Positions 52,201-61,700 of a stretch of DNA of 64,000 nt are shown in pieces (position 1 is the stretch's first letter; each line of letters starts with the position of its first letter). The notes under the pieces were generated by a model that did no database searches, was not told where the DNA came from, and was given only the letters and a program-made list of their open reading frames with translations. Source of the stretch: an uncultured Porphyromonadaceae bacterium (lineage in GTDB: Bacteria > Bacteroidota > Bacteroidia > Bacteroidales > Muribaculaceae). The translations under genes and the position numbers were made by a program. The stretch covers positions 1 to 64,000 of the forward strand of contig CAMWVA010000002.1 of the NCBI GenBank assembly GCA_947177575.1. Reading direction: 5' to 3'.

Positions 52201-52538
52201 TAACAGACTACACCAATCTTACAGATTTTGTCGGTGAATCAAAGATAGCTAAAGGAACAGGGGCAGCTCAGACTATAAAACTGGTACAGACCTACCTTTC
52301 TCCTGAGAATACTGAAAAGGCGTATAACGATGGAGATATGGAGTTTATCTCTGATATGGAAGAATTCGAGATGTCTAATTTCGAACATGCTGACAGCCTT
52401 AATGTAAAACTCAAACTGGATTATAGAAATAATATCCAGCTTTATGTGAACGGTATGGTTACTAAAGGCCGTGCGCCTCGTGGTGTCGATCTTGAGAGCG
52501 AAATCACAAAGAAAAGTATCTGGCCTGTTACTATCTAA
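49296..52538 (+). CDS. Large actin/Hsp70-like ATPase with beta-rich N-terminus (operon gene 2)
   Basis: The protein has 1080 residues and no signal or membrane segment, so it is cytosolic. Residues 1-460 form several beta-sandwich-like modules. An actin/Hsp70 ATPase core follows: phosphate-1 CVDYGSSAIVCLYD near 468-480, phosphate-2 VFDMGAGTLDLTLF near 713-726, and an adenosine-type motif TLLLSGRSCRMKAI near 866. About 150 further residues follow the core. The N-terminal extension is unlike DnaK, MreB or FtsA, so it is a distinct family member. Second such protein at 58788. Probably a nucleotide-dependent scaffold or chaperone; inference. Confidence 0.75.
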   Translation: MQVNINLNNRPQADKINVDLQWNLEVLEQKKGPLSKLFNKYTRIKRTVRLDIVDIKVPEEVVCNRDNLFSILYKEQIFEQQDFPVSMVIESMETPFQLLFHQSEIKDCKRQQNKNPRSYRISFTVRLLEENRDTVITSEKGEVDIVFEPLNLQPNFIIDLENEDIQYSSRLKRTKVGTFVAWLDEAFLFTPDQHVKINLSLFEKDRELRNLISFENGEQSETITLVGGRNNLHRLPIYVDFTEIPNPVLDSEDFTIKATIELSPAYSPEVKETILKQEVFHLLKDQQGTELKTYVGFGEDVPSVYDRTHSAPEVRMHFVPRSPLTGQATIILRNIATDNTNPRAGLHINNLMLNEQVIDDIKIVGEDNHLLDSFITIDGAGLDRMNSSAGLFIPNGEDAETRLTMTFDPSRIVDILNTTSYDFSIKAELSFDYWEDRNGTGILDEENKRTMRIPIKWNLHLDPNKEWLCVDYGSSAIVCLYDKEIIDLHDAKNRIFRLTKFSDDTFEKGTKFLSSDIVFHTVSDSKDSTLSQQLNSEKAIEEFKKLNLSVCLSPTSSLVAYDVNTQLPCLKILVGNKYLPDSRHFTDFKYTRRDSNGHVGSILAKDAKTRDEDTCLLKINTIFSEAYSELFKFFILPKSKDRNINKLILTYPNTYTPAHLKALEKIVMNTFPKIRPGYLRFVSESDAVASYYLQNLERLNPASSVRATETVLVFDMGAGTLDLTLFRKKINGEGRIEVDILGKIGTGRAGNYLDYLIAEILKDKYPTLIKDKHTVSTRSVLQMSTQYERLGLKQLIKDEIKPNLLANTDINITLPLNTDPVPTTMKIAADEILEDSRFKEFLNNISFNLIKRLLAYVNEPNLKIDTLLLSGRSCRMKAIRNALLTSFQRMGFNITPLMFSGGTDRTYADREKTVVVDGAVIRATVFSAKDSPVIMRSRRLYASYGLVYEKLGGKYTYVELLNGSDTPFVTDYTNLTDFVGESKIAKGTGAAQTIKLVQTYLSPENTEKAYNDGDMEFISDMEEFEMSNFEHADSLNVKLKLDYRNNIQLYVNGMVTKGRAPRGVDLESEITKKSIWPVTI

Positions 52539-52556
52539 AATTGAAAAACTAATAAT

Positions 52557-55370
52557 ATGAAATATCTAAGTCAAAAGATTAAATATCTTTTTCTCTGTAC
52601 TATATCAGTGCTGAGCTTACTCGGTGTGTCATTTCAGGTAATGGCTGACCAGCTTTATCTTAATGTAGAAACCGGAAAGGTAAGTCTCCTTAGGAACAAT
52701 AAGCAGACATATTGGTCTTTGTCAAAAGAAAAAAATTCTTTTAAAACTTTAAAAGATTCTACTAAGGTAACAATTAGCAATATTAGACGATCTGATGAAT
52801 TGGAAGAAAAAGACAGAATCGTTATTATTGATGATTTTACCAATAAAGAAGTCTTTGCAGATTCAATGCAAAGTTATTTGTCAGAAAGTAACTTAAAAGG
52901 CAGGAATGTTAAGCTTCCTACTAACACAAATTATACTATAAAGCATGGAAGCAATGTATGGAACATGGCATTTATTGACCCAATCATCATCAAACAAAAG
53001 CAAGAAATTCAGAATCTCGAAAAAGAAATTAAAAAATTAAAAAAAGAAGAAGTATCTAATTCCAACCCTATAACAGAAAATCCTTCTTCAAATTCTCAAT
53101 GGGAAATCCTATGTATGGTTGGTATAGGTATCTTACTGCTATTTGCTATAATAGATACTTTTCTTTGGTTCAAAGGAAAGAAAAGAGTTCATGGTAAAAC
53201 TATAAAAAAGGAATCTGAATCATCAGAGGATAAAGGACCTGACAACACTCCAAAACAAATAGAAGAAAGCACTCCAACAGGAGATATTTCTACCAGTCAG
53301 AATGAGAGTCATTCTTCGCAAAAAGAAAATAAACCTCAGGAAGACGAAATCGAACAACCAAGGCGTAATCAAAAAGAGTTATTCCAACTGTTCGGTATGG
53401 ATGATAGTGTGGTAAATCCAAACAAAACTGAAATTATACCTTCTATTAATGGTTCTCCTTCGGAAAAATATGATACAAGTATAATAGAAGACTTTGCCAA
53501 AAAAATTATTCGTAGAATAAAAGGTAAGGATAAAAAAGAACTTAAATCTTTACTTAAAAAAGCCGAAGAAGATACAAGAGGACAGTCTTATGAAGCTACG
53601 CTTTATAAATTTATAGATCTATTAGCAGCTCATAATTTCTCTGAAAGGGAAACAATCAGTGGAAGTAGTAATAAAATAAATCCAGCTCAACTGTCATTAG
53701 ATATAAATAAGACAGTATTAAGAGACTGGCTGCTTAAGCGTCTTAAAAGTTATAACATTTTTGAAGATGTAAGTCAGTCTGCTGATATGAATACCATATT
53801 CGGTATGATTGTTGACAATTGGGAAAAGAGTAGTTCTATCCCTGTATATACAGATGAAGAAATAGTTTCAAATGCTGTTAGAGAAGGAAAACTTTCAGAA
53901 GAAGATAAGAAACTTCTTACAAGTCAGCTTATCCACCGATTGAACAACATTCTTTCCGATACAGAGAAATTCGATAGGACCCTTAGCTCTGAAGATTTCC
54001 TGACAGAAATCGCCAATATTGTTAGAGCTAATAATAATAGGCCTGAACTTCCGACGGACATTGTTGAGGCAAGAGAACAAGGACGTAAAGAAGTACTCAC
54101 CATATTTAAAGAGGCAATTCCTGATATGAAATGGGATCTCATAACTATAGATAAGAAAACTCTTGAACAAACTTTTGAGCGTGTAATGCTTTTCCGTCTT
54201 AATGATAAATTAGGATTAGACACCTCAAATCTCGAAGAGGCTTATGATATACTTCGGCATAGTTGTAAAAATGATAAGATATTTACAGCCCTGCTTGCTG
54301 AATATGGTGCAGAAGATAATAAAGAGTTAATTAAGCTAATAGGTACCAAGCAGCTTGAAGATACCCGTAAGACATTTGCCGGACGGGTGGTAAATATTGT
54401 ATCTGAAGAAAACATATCTTCTCTTAACAAGTTATTTACAGCTTTAATAAATCTTATTAAGGATTTGAAAGATACACATACACTTGTTATTAATGAACTA
54501 AGTGATAATATCAGGAAACTTGATCCCGCTTTCACTTTGACAACTAATGATGCATGTGACCTAACGGATATTTACAGCCGCCTTGTAAGTGAGAAACTGA
54601 AAAAAGCAGAGAATAATATTTCTGAACTTAATGATAAAGTTGAAAATCTTAAACAAAAGCTTTCTTATGCAGACGACAAGATTTCCAACTTAAAAACTAA
54701 AGTTAATACACTTGAGAAAGATAAGAAAGAATTGATGTCAGAATCTTCCTATCTGCTTAACAGCCTGCATGAAGGTGCTCGGAAGATTGCAACTTCATGG
54801 CGCCCTGTTCTTATGGCTACTTCACTTGATTATGATGCTGAATGTAAGGAAATCAATGATGACCTTGAAGAAGCCCTCAGAGAAGTATGTGAACGTATGG
54901 CTGCATTTACTGTACCGATTGAAACAACTGTACCGATTGAAACACGCAAACAGATTCAGCAGTTATTATGCGATGAGTTTGTTAAGCATGGAAGTATTCT
55001 GAACAAACTTTGTTGTTACTATGCTTATAGTCGTCTGCCATTTATGACTGATAAGGCACTTCCGAATGGTATTATCTTCCATCGACAGGCTATTTCCAAT
55101 CTTTTCAATATGATTGACGAACTTTATGCATACTTTGGTATCCGGCTTGATATACCTTTGCTTTTCGTAGCAAGTATAGAAGAAGGCAATTTTGAAAATG
55201 TTACCGGCCGTGCCTATGGAGATCTTGACAATCTTCATCCCAATTCACGAAATCATAAAGATAATATTGACTCCAATTCAAAACCGACTGAATTGGTAGT
55301 CGATGTCGTTGAGATAGGTTATACTGTTGATGGTGTCGAAAGGCGTAAATCTAAAGTAATAACATACTAA
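52557..55370 (+). CDS. Membrane-anchored coiled-coil protein (operon gene 3)
   Basis: The protein has 937 residues. An N-terminal hydrophobic signal (YLFLCTISVLSLLGVSFQVM) is followed by a periplasmic part of about 150 residues ending in a short Lys/Glu coiled coil (KQEIQNLEKEIKKLKKEE), a transmembrane segment near 183-203 (ILCMVGIGILLLFAIIDTFL), a charged linker, and a large helical cytosolic part with a coiled coil at about 680-735 (AENNISELNDKVENLKQKL). No enzyme motif is seen. It could join periplasmic components to cytosolic NTPases. Spacing is 18 nt from gene 2 and 10 nt to gene 4. Confidence 0.7.
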   Translation: MKYLSQKIKYLFLCTISVLSLLGVSFQVMADQLYLNVETGKVSLLRNNKQTYWSLSKEKNSFKTLKDSTKVTISNIRRSDELEEKDRIVIIDDFTNKEVFADSMQSYLSESNLKGRNVKLPTNTNYTIKHGSNVWNMAFIDPIIIKQKQEIQNLEKEIKKLKKEEVSNSNPITENPSSNSQWEILCMVGIGILLLFAIIDTFLWFKGKKRVHGKTIKKESESSEDKGPDNTPKQIEESTPTGDISTSQNESHSSQKENKPQEDEIEQPRRNQKELFQLFGMDDSVVNPNKTEIIPSINGSPSEKYDTSIIEDFAKKIIRRIKGKDKKELKSLLKKAEEDTRGQSYEATLYKFIDLLAAHNFSERETISGSSNKINPAQLSLDINKTVLRDWLLKRLKSYNIFEDVSQSADMNTIFGMIVDNWEKSSSIPVYTDEEIVSNAVREGKLSEEDKKLLTSQLIHRLNNILSDTEKFDRTLSSEDFLTEIANIVRANNNRPELPTDIVEAREQGRKEVLTIFKEAIPDMKWDLITIDKKTLEQTFERVMLFRLNDKLGLDTSNLEEAYDILRHSCKNDKIFTALLAEYGAEDNKELIKLIGTKQLEDTRKTFAGRVVNIVSEENISSLNKLFTALINLIKDLKDTHTLVINELSDNIRKLDPAFTLTTNDACDLTDIYSRLVSEKLKKAENNISELNDKVENLKQKLSYADDKISNLKTKVNTLEKDKKELMSESSYLLNSLHEGARKIATSWRPVLMATSLDYDAECKEINDDLEEALREVCERMAAFTVPIETTVPIETRKQIQQLLCDEFVKHGSILNKLCCYYAYSRLPFMTDKALPNGIIFHRQAISNLFNMIDELYAYFGIRLDIPLLFVASIEEGNFENVTGRAYGDLDNLHPNSRNHKDNIDSNSKPTELVVDVVEIGYTVDGVERRKSKVITY

Positions 55371-55380
55371 AATTACAATC

Positions 55381-56574
55381 ATGAAAAAGTGGATTATAGG
55401 ATTGGTATTATTAGTAATTGTAGGATATATTATTAAAATAATAATAGATCCACCTGTCGAAGTTTGGACTGATAATAAGGTCTATGCAGGTTATCAATCT
55501 ACTACTGTCAATGAGACGGCAACAGCACCAGCTGCCGCTGAGGTGTATATAGATGCCTCAGGCAGTATGAAGCCGTATTTTATGGCAGATGACAATGTAA
55601 TGACTCACCTGTTGGGAACTCTTCAGACTCTTACGCCCAATACCTCAGTCTATTTTCTTGATAATCCTAAGACTTATAAGGGTGAGCCCGGAGAAATTTT
55701 GAAAAAAGAGGATCAGCCGAATCTGTCAGCAACTACTTTTCATAGTTTCTTCTCGAAAGCTGCAGCACAGATTGATACTACTGACGTGATAGTGTACTTA
55801 ATCACTGATGGTATTATGAGTATAGGTAATCGTGGAGATACAAGAAGTGCTTTGACATATCTCAAAGGTAAGATAACAGAGGCTCTGCAGAATCATTCAG
55901 ATCTTGCAGGCGCTATACTGAGGTATTCCGGTGGCTATAAGGGTACTTACTGGAATATGAAGAATAAGCCCATAACCTTATCTAAGCAGATACAACGTCC
56001 TTTCTACGTTATAGCCCTCGGACGTAAAGCAGCCATACGCTGGCTTGAAGACATCAATGATAAGAAACTAGCTGAGTTAAAAAATCCGACTTCGATTTAT
56101 TTCGGTGTACATGATTTTAAAGCTCACAATGATGCTAAAATGTCTGCCGATACACTTTTACCGCTTCAGAATCCCGGTGATGAAGTGACATTGGTACTTA
56201 ATCTACCGCAATGCCTGAACAATCTTGATGTAAATAAAGTGGAAGTAGTACATAACGGCGCTGCTCTCACGGACATACGTCCTGACGGAACCACACAAAA
56301 AGTTAAGGCTGAGAAAGAAGCTAATGGTACACTTAGAGTTTTTGCTCATAATGCTCCCTTCGTTCCGAATGTCAATGGAGAGTATGTAGTAACTATCTAC
56401 TCATTGAATACTATACCTGACAGCTGGGTTTCTACATGGAGTAACGACAACGATGAGGAAGGTCCTGATGAAATCACTACTTTTGGTCTCTCCTACCTCG
56501 TCGAAGGCATTAAAAACGGTCTTGAGCCGCAGGATACGCTGTTTCGTGCCGACATGGTTTTCCTTCCTAAATAA
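55381..56574 (+). CDS. Membrane-anchored vWA protein with intact MIDAS (operon gene 4)
   Basis: The protein has 397 residues. An N-terminal anchor (WIIGLVLLVIVGYIIKIII) is followed by a vWA domain: AEVYIDASGSMKPYF with DASGS at residues 58-62, the Thr site in SATTFHSFF, and VIVYLITDGIMSIG with the Asp-Gly. A beta-sandwich follows at about 250-390. Topology puts the vWA domain in the periplasm, unlike the soluble vWA protein at 34322. It should bind a protein ligand through Mg2+. Partner of gene 1 is likely. Confidence 0.8.
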   Translation: MKKWIIGLVLLVIVGYIIKIIIDPPVEVWTDNKVYAGYQSTTVNETATAPAAAEVYIDASGSMKPYFMADDNVMTHLLGTLQTLTPNTSVYFLDNPKTYKGEPGEILKKEDQPNLSATTFHSFFSKAAAQIDTTDVIVYLITDGIMSIGNRGDTRSALTYLKGKITEALQNHSDLAGAILRYSGGYKGTYWNMKNKPITLSKQIQRPFYVIALGRKAAIRWLEDINDKKLAELKNPTSIYFGVHDFKAHNDAKMSADTLLPLQNPGDEVTLVLNLPQCLNNLDVNKVEVVHNGAALTDIRPDGTTQKVKAEKEANGTLRVFAHNAPFVPNVNGEYVVTIYSLNTIPDSWVSTWSNDNDEEGPDEITTFGLSYLVEGIKNGLEPQDTLFRADMVFLPK

Positions 56575-56596
56575 AAACACCTCTAACATATATATC

Positions 56597-57145
56597 ATGG
56601 ATTTTATTTATTTCACAGTCACCGGTTCAAAATCATGGACCCCTGACTATCATGCGAATTTTTTCATTACCGAAGGCGGTTTTGCCTGGGGTATAGCAGG
56701 AGCAGTTATCATAGCCGTTATTTGTGCTTGTATCTTTTACTTCGGCTTCTGCAATAACAAGGATTCTGTCAAGGGAGCCTCTGTTACTGTCTGGGGTATA
56801 GTGCTTGTGGTAAGCGGTCTGCTTGGATATTTCTATGCCGATATGATATTGATCGGTGAGTCTAACGCCCGAGACAACAACGGTCTGTTTCGTACGCACT
56901 CATTCTATAAAGCCAATGAGGATTATTATATAGCCAAGACCAAAACAGGGGTATCACCTGCTATGGCTGGAGGGCTCGCTGCAAAAAAAGAAAAGATTAA
57001 GACAAATCTGGACAAAGGTAAAGATGTACGTTTCGATTTTGATCTTACTACTGGGCTGTTTACAGTGCTGATTTATTTTATTGTCAGCATTATCATAAAA
57101 CGTTTCAGCCGAAACGGCAGGGCAATTCCTTTCCAGAATCCATAA
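56597..57145 (+). CDS. Three-TM membrane protein (operon gene 5)
   Basis: The protein has 182 residues from ATG 56597. The frame opens earlier (56453) but that would overlap gene 4 by 122 nt and gives no signal, so the shorter start is used. Transmembrane segments lie near 28-50 (GGFAWGIAGAVIIAVICACI), 63-83 and 155-173 (GLFTVLIYFIVSIIIKRF), with a hydrophilic loop carrying AMAGGLAAKKEKIKTNLDKG. Family unknown. Tightly spaced between the vWA and tubulin-like genes. Confidence 0.7.
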   Translation: MDFIYFTVTGSKSWTPDYHANFFITEGGFAWGIAGAVIIAVICACIFYFGFCNNKDSVKGASVTVWGIVLVVSGLLGYFYADMILIGESNARDNNGLFRTHSFYKANEDYYIAKTKTGVSPAMAGGLAAKKEKIKTNLDKGKDVRFDFDLTTGLFTVLIYFIVSIIIKRFSRNGRAIPFQNP

Positions 57146-57157
57146 TACCTCTGAAAG

Positions 57158-58777
57158 ATGAAGAAAAAGTTATTTATATTTGCCATAGGAGGCACTGGTG
57201 AGCGTGTACTGCGTTCGCTAACAATGCTGTTTGCTGCGGGAGTAGAGTCTCTGAGCAATTATGATGTTTATCCTATAATTATAGACTATGATCTGAAGAA
57301 TGCTGATAAGCAGCGTACAGTGGAGCTACTCCGCAATTACAAAAAAATACACAATGCCGCTTTTATGGCTCACGGAGAATTAGGCTCACAGGATAGACAA
57401 TTTTTTGCTGCTGATTTACACAGTGTAGACGGCCTGGAGGATTATATTTTTCCATTCAAACCTGCGCAGGATAATATCAAATTCAGAGATTATATAGGTT
57501 ATGGTAAATTTGCAGGTGATACTCTTCTTACCGAAGATTTGCTACGAAGTCTGTATGACGACTCACAACGTCCCGACACAGAACTTAATCTTGATATGAC
57601 AGTGGGCTTTAAGGGAAATCCCAATATAGGAAGTGTTGTATTCAATTCAATAGCTTCGACAGATGAATTCCGAAACTTCCTAAATCATTTTCAGCCCGAG
57701 CAAGAGGATAAGGTCGTTATTATAGGATCGCTGTTCGGTGGTACGGGTGCGGCAGGTATCCCGGAGATTACCAAAGCTATAAATGCTAAAAAAGAAGCTG
57801 CTGATATAGCTACGGTCCTGGTATTGCCTTATTTTTCACCTATGGAGCAAAAAGATGGTGCCATACGCGCTGACCGCTTCAACTCAAAGACAAAGGCGGC
57901 GCTGAGTTATTACAAAAATTCAGGTATTCTGAATCAGATAAATAGAGTTTACTACATAGGTGATCCACATCGTACTATTATTGCTTATAGTGAAGGCGGC
58001 GATACCCAAAAAAACAACGCCAATGTAGTCGAACTTATAGCGGCCATGATGATTGAGCACTTTGCAGCTAATCGCGGAGAAGTGGGACAAAAAGAGTATA
58101 AGTTTTCTATAGATGCTTCGATAACGGAAGACAATACACAGAAATCAGCCCAGCGTCTGTTTACTTATGATTTTGATCCTATATCTATTAATAAGGTCCT
58201 ACTGCCTCTTATAAGGCTTGCCATAGCTCTTAAGTTCTTTCATGAAAGTATATGGGGGAAAAAGACTTCCGGTCAGGACTTTCATAAGTACCTTAAACTT
58301 AACGATGCTATTGAGGTAAACGAAGCAAACGGTAATAAGAGTCGTCTAACTGTATTGTGTGCTACATTGGAAAAATTCTATAAACAATATCAGGGATGGC
58401 TTAAAGAACTGGATTTTGAAGGTGACGGAACCACTATTCCCGGCAATTCTCATCGTTTTGCTCTGACTGATATGAATAAACCTTATGCCGATCTTATTCT
58501 GCGTCCTGCTGCCACCGATAAAGAAGCTCAGGAACCCGGCTTTTGGCAAAGGCTTTCAAATCTGATAGGAAATTCCAATACTAAACCTGTCCTTACAGAT
58601 GATAATCTGATGAGTTGGATGAACGGTGAGTTTAGAGATAATGGCAATGGGAATGGTCATTATGACACTAAAAGAAATGCTGTACGCGAGGGTCATGAGC
58701 CGGAATACGTATTTGCCGATATCCTTTACAAGGCATCTGACAAAGGGTTACATAACCTGATATCTTCAACCAATTAA
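57158..58777 (+). CDS. Tubulin/FtsZ-like GTPase candidate (operon gene 6)
   Basis: The protein has 539 residues. The N-terminal strand and loop FIFAIGGTGERVLRSL (Gly11-Gly14) matches the first nucleotide loop of tubulin-like proteins. At about 186-202, VIIGSLFGGTGAAGIPEI contains a GGTGAAG variant of the tubulin signature GGTG[SA]G. These two motifs at this spacing fit the bacterial tubulin-like family (PF13809-type) rather than Rossmann dehydrogenases. The rest is helical and unrecognised. No membrane segment. GTP binding and polymerisation are inferred and untested. Lies between membrane gene 5 and ATPase gene 7. Confidence 0.72.
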   Translation: MKKKLFIFAIGGTGERVLRSLTMLFAAGVESLSNYDVYPIIIDYDLKNADKQRTVELLRNYKKIHNAAFMAHGELGSQDRQFFAADLHSVDGLEDYIFPFKPAQDNIKFRDYIGYGKFAGDTLLTEDLLRSLYDDSQRPDTELNLDMTVGFKGNPNIGSVVFNSIASTDEFRNFLNHFQPEQEDKVVIIGSLFGGTGAAGIPEITKAINAKKEAADIATVLVLPYFSPMEQKDGAIRADRFNSKTKAALSYYKNSGILNQINRVYYIGDPHRTIIAYSEGGDTQKNNANVVELIAAMMIEHFAANRGEVGQKEYKFSIDASITEDNTQKSAQRLFTYDFDPISINKVLLPLIRLAIALKFFHESIWGKKTSGQDFHKYLKLNDAIEVNEANGNKSRLTVLCATLEKFYKQYQGWLKELDFEGDGTTIPGNSHRFALTDMNKPYADLILRPAATDKEAQEPGFWQRLSNLIGNSNTKPVLTDDNLMSWMNGEFRDNGNGNGHYDTKRNAVREGHEPEYVFADILYKASDKGLHNLISSTN

Positions 58778-58787
58778 AATTAACAAT

Positions 58788-61700
58788 ATGCCTGATAATA
58801 TAAATGGGACTGATACCCAGGTAGCTGAGGCCATTAAGAGAAATTACTTTACCAATGAGAATCCTAACGCCGTTTATAATACAACCGGTATGCATGGTGT
58901 GGTAGGCGGTAGTGTGGATATATCGCAGATTGAAGACGGTGTAACCGAACGTGGCGTCGGATTAGGGAAACTTGGTTCATCAATGCCAACTCCCATGGCG
59001 CGACTGTTTCTCTTTGCCACAGCCTTCGAGCAAGTCAATAGTTTGCAGAGTAAAAACTCTCATCAAGGCCATATAGGCATACCTGACAATGAAGTGCGTC
59101 TTGTACCCACTCCCTATCATGACCTTGTCAGCGAAATGTTGGATATGCTGGAATTTACTTTTAAATATGGTGACCATCCTGATTTTCATGTGGAGCGTTG
59201 GGATATAGGCTTTGAGAAACAGAATCTTGACAGATCAGAAGTTGATGCACATAAAGATTTAGGAGTCGCACTTGAATCAGCCTTCAGTTTCGGTGCGCTT
59301 CAGAATCGTTTGCCGATATTTCTTTTCAAATGGAAAAATCATGTCATCGGAGGCACTTCACCTGTATCACTCGTCTATACCTCGGCCAATCTAAGGTCTG
59401 TTCTGAATAAAAACAGATTTAGTTTTAACGGTGATGCCGGCAATCCTCTTTTTACTGATCAGGCTACACCTCTTCATAAGCGTGACAAGGCTTTTCAATC
59501 ATATATATATAAACTCTATCTGAACTACCTGATAAATTCTCCTGTCTATCTTACAGGAGTAGCGCGTTATATACAGGACAGCGGTACCACTTATTCGCCT
59601 GGTATCTATAATGCTGCACGCCGTGCCCCGAATTTCGATGGTCTTCCTGAACTGAAGTCAAAAGAGAGTGGAGAGAGGGTAACGCTCGGTTCGATAACAT
59701 TTCGTCATTCCGATCATTCGGTAAAGATCGATAGGTCAACTACTGACTATCTTCTCGCACCTACTGCCACTCACTATGAAAAAGGAGAAGTAGGTAAAAA
59801 AATCCCTATGATACTCACTAAGTATGGTATTAACGGATTGAAATATGTAGGCGATAAGAATTGGTTGCCCGGTACCCATTCTATTCCTGGAGTACTGACT
59901 CCGAATATTTATGACCGTACGCTGCCCGGTTTCGAAAAAGTAAAGTATCCATATTTAACGGTTTCCGACTTTTTTGAGGATAAAATTATCGAGGTTAGCT
60001 ATGACATAAATCGTGAGCGTTTCTATACTGGATGTGATGATAATATCAATTTTCTGTTACCACTTAAAAAGATTTTCTTTGAATATTTCAAGTTATCGGA
60101 TCTTATTACCGAAAACGGACGCTTTACAGATATGCTTAAAGCGGAGTATGATGAAGAACATGAGAAGCTGATTCTAGAACTTACCCTACCTCTTGTACAC
60201 GGACGAAAAATCACTCTCACTAAGACTTATGATACCTCTGACCAGAGCAAGGATAAGGTAGATTGCTATGACTCGTCACATACCTTCGATTTCGCGGTAT
60301 TTCCTTTTTATCGTCTTGAACCGGACCGTGATCAGAATGTGTACAATATAATGTTAGGCAGCTCTTTTAACGGAGTGAGTCTGAAATTTTTTGAACTTCC
60401 CGTAATATCTAATCAGGGTGTTGAGGAAGTAACAGCAGTTGTAAAACGCAGATCCGAAAAAAGCCGTGATAAAGCTTTACTCTCTACTGACCATATACAT
60501 GTAGACGGGCCATTTAGTTTTATAGAGCTTACAATACAGGCTGAAAATGTCAGTGCTCTTGTCATTCCTATGTTTGATATTGTAAATTCCAATCCGACTA
60601 TTGTAACTAATAAGTACATTTTCGGGGTGGATTTCGGTACTACTAATACTCATGTAGCCTATTTTGTCGGACCTGTGGGAGTACCTATTGCCACAGCTGA
60701 TCCTTTTAGTTATAAAGAGGAGGACAGTCAGATGGTGATGTTCAACAGTAAGTCCGGAGCAGGAGAGTTTGTCACCTTCGTGACAGCAGCCAAGCGTGAG
60801 TTCGTACCCTTAACCATAGGCGAGACAATAAAATTCCCTATCAGGACCGCGACATTTCAGGCAGCCGGCAGGCCTAATACTCTGGAAATGTTCTTTAATA
60901 CCAATATAGGTTTTAATTATAGCGAGGATATATCGCGTGCAAGTGACTATAAGACTAATATCAAGTGGGATCGCTTTGATGGCCTTTCTCATCAGAGGAT
61001 GCAGACCTTCTTTACTCAGATGCTGTGGATGATGAAAAACAAGAGTGTTCTCAACGGTGCTACGGCTGATTTTACCGTGATAGTGACTTACCCACTGTCT
61101 ATACGTGACAGTGACAGAGCTATCTTTAAAGATGCTTGGCGACAGGCAGTGACAGAGGTAAAAGGGCATATTGACATCAGGTATCGTACCGAGAGTGTGG
61201 CCCCCTATTATTCTCATCTTGCGGAGATGAAGTATGGTGAAGCTTATGCTAATATAGATATAGGAGGTGGTACGACTGACATATTGTATGTTAATCCACA
61301 AAGTGGCGAAGCCTGTGTATTCTCAGCTTTCTTTGCTGCAGATGACCTGTGGAATGACGGACTCGACCGTAGTAATATGGGTAGAAAGAAGAACGGTTTT
61401 ATTACTTACTATAAGGAAACTCGTAGAGACCGGCTTGGAGACCGTATGACTGATGTGCAGAATATGATTGACAGTGCTTCTTCTTCGGCCGATATTATAA
61501 ATTATCTTTTTGCTAATGATTCGTGGACGAGACTATCAGAAACTATAAAGTTTTCACCACGTATGATTCAGTTGCCTGTAGTTCATTTCTCTGCTCTGAT
61601 GTTTTATATGGCTTATGCTATTCATCTGGCTGAATTTGAGGTGCCACATTATATATCGTTTACCGGTATGGGGTCCAAATATGTACAGTTAATCAGTACT

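Noticed and set aside
56453-57145. Start of operon gene 5 at 56453
   Set aside because: It would overlap the vWA gene by 122 nt in another frame; ATG 56597 starts just after that gene and leads into the membrane protein.
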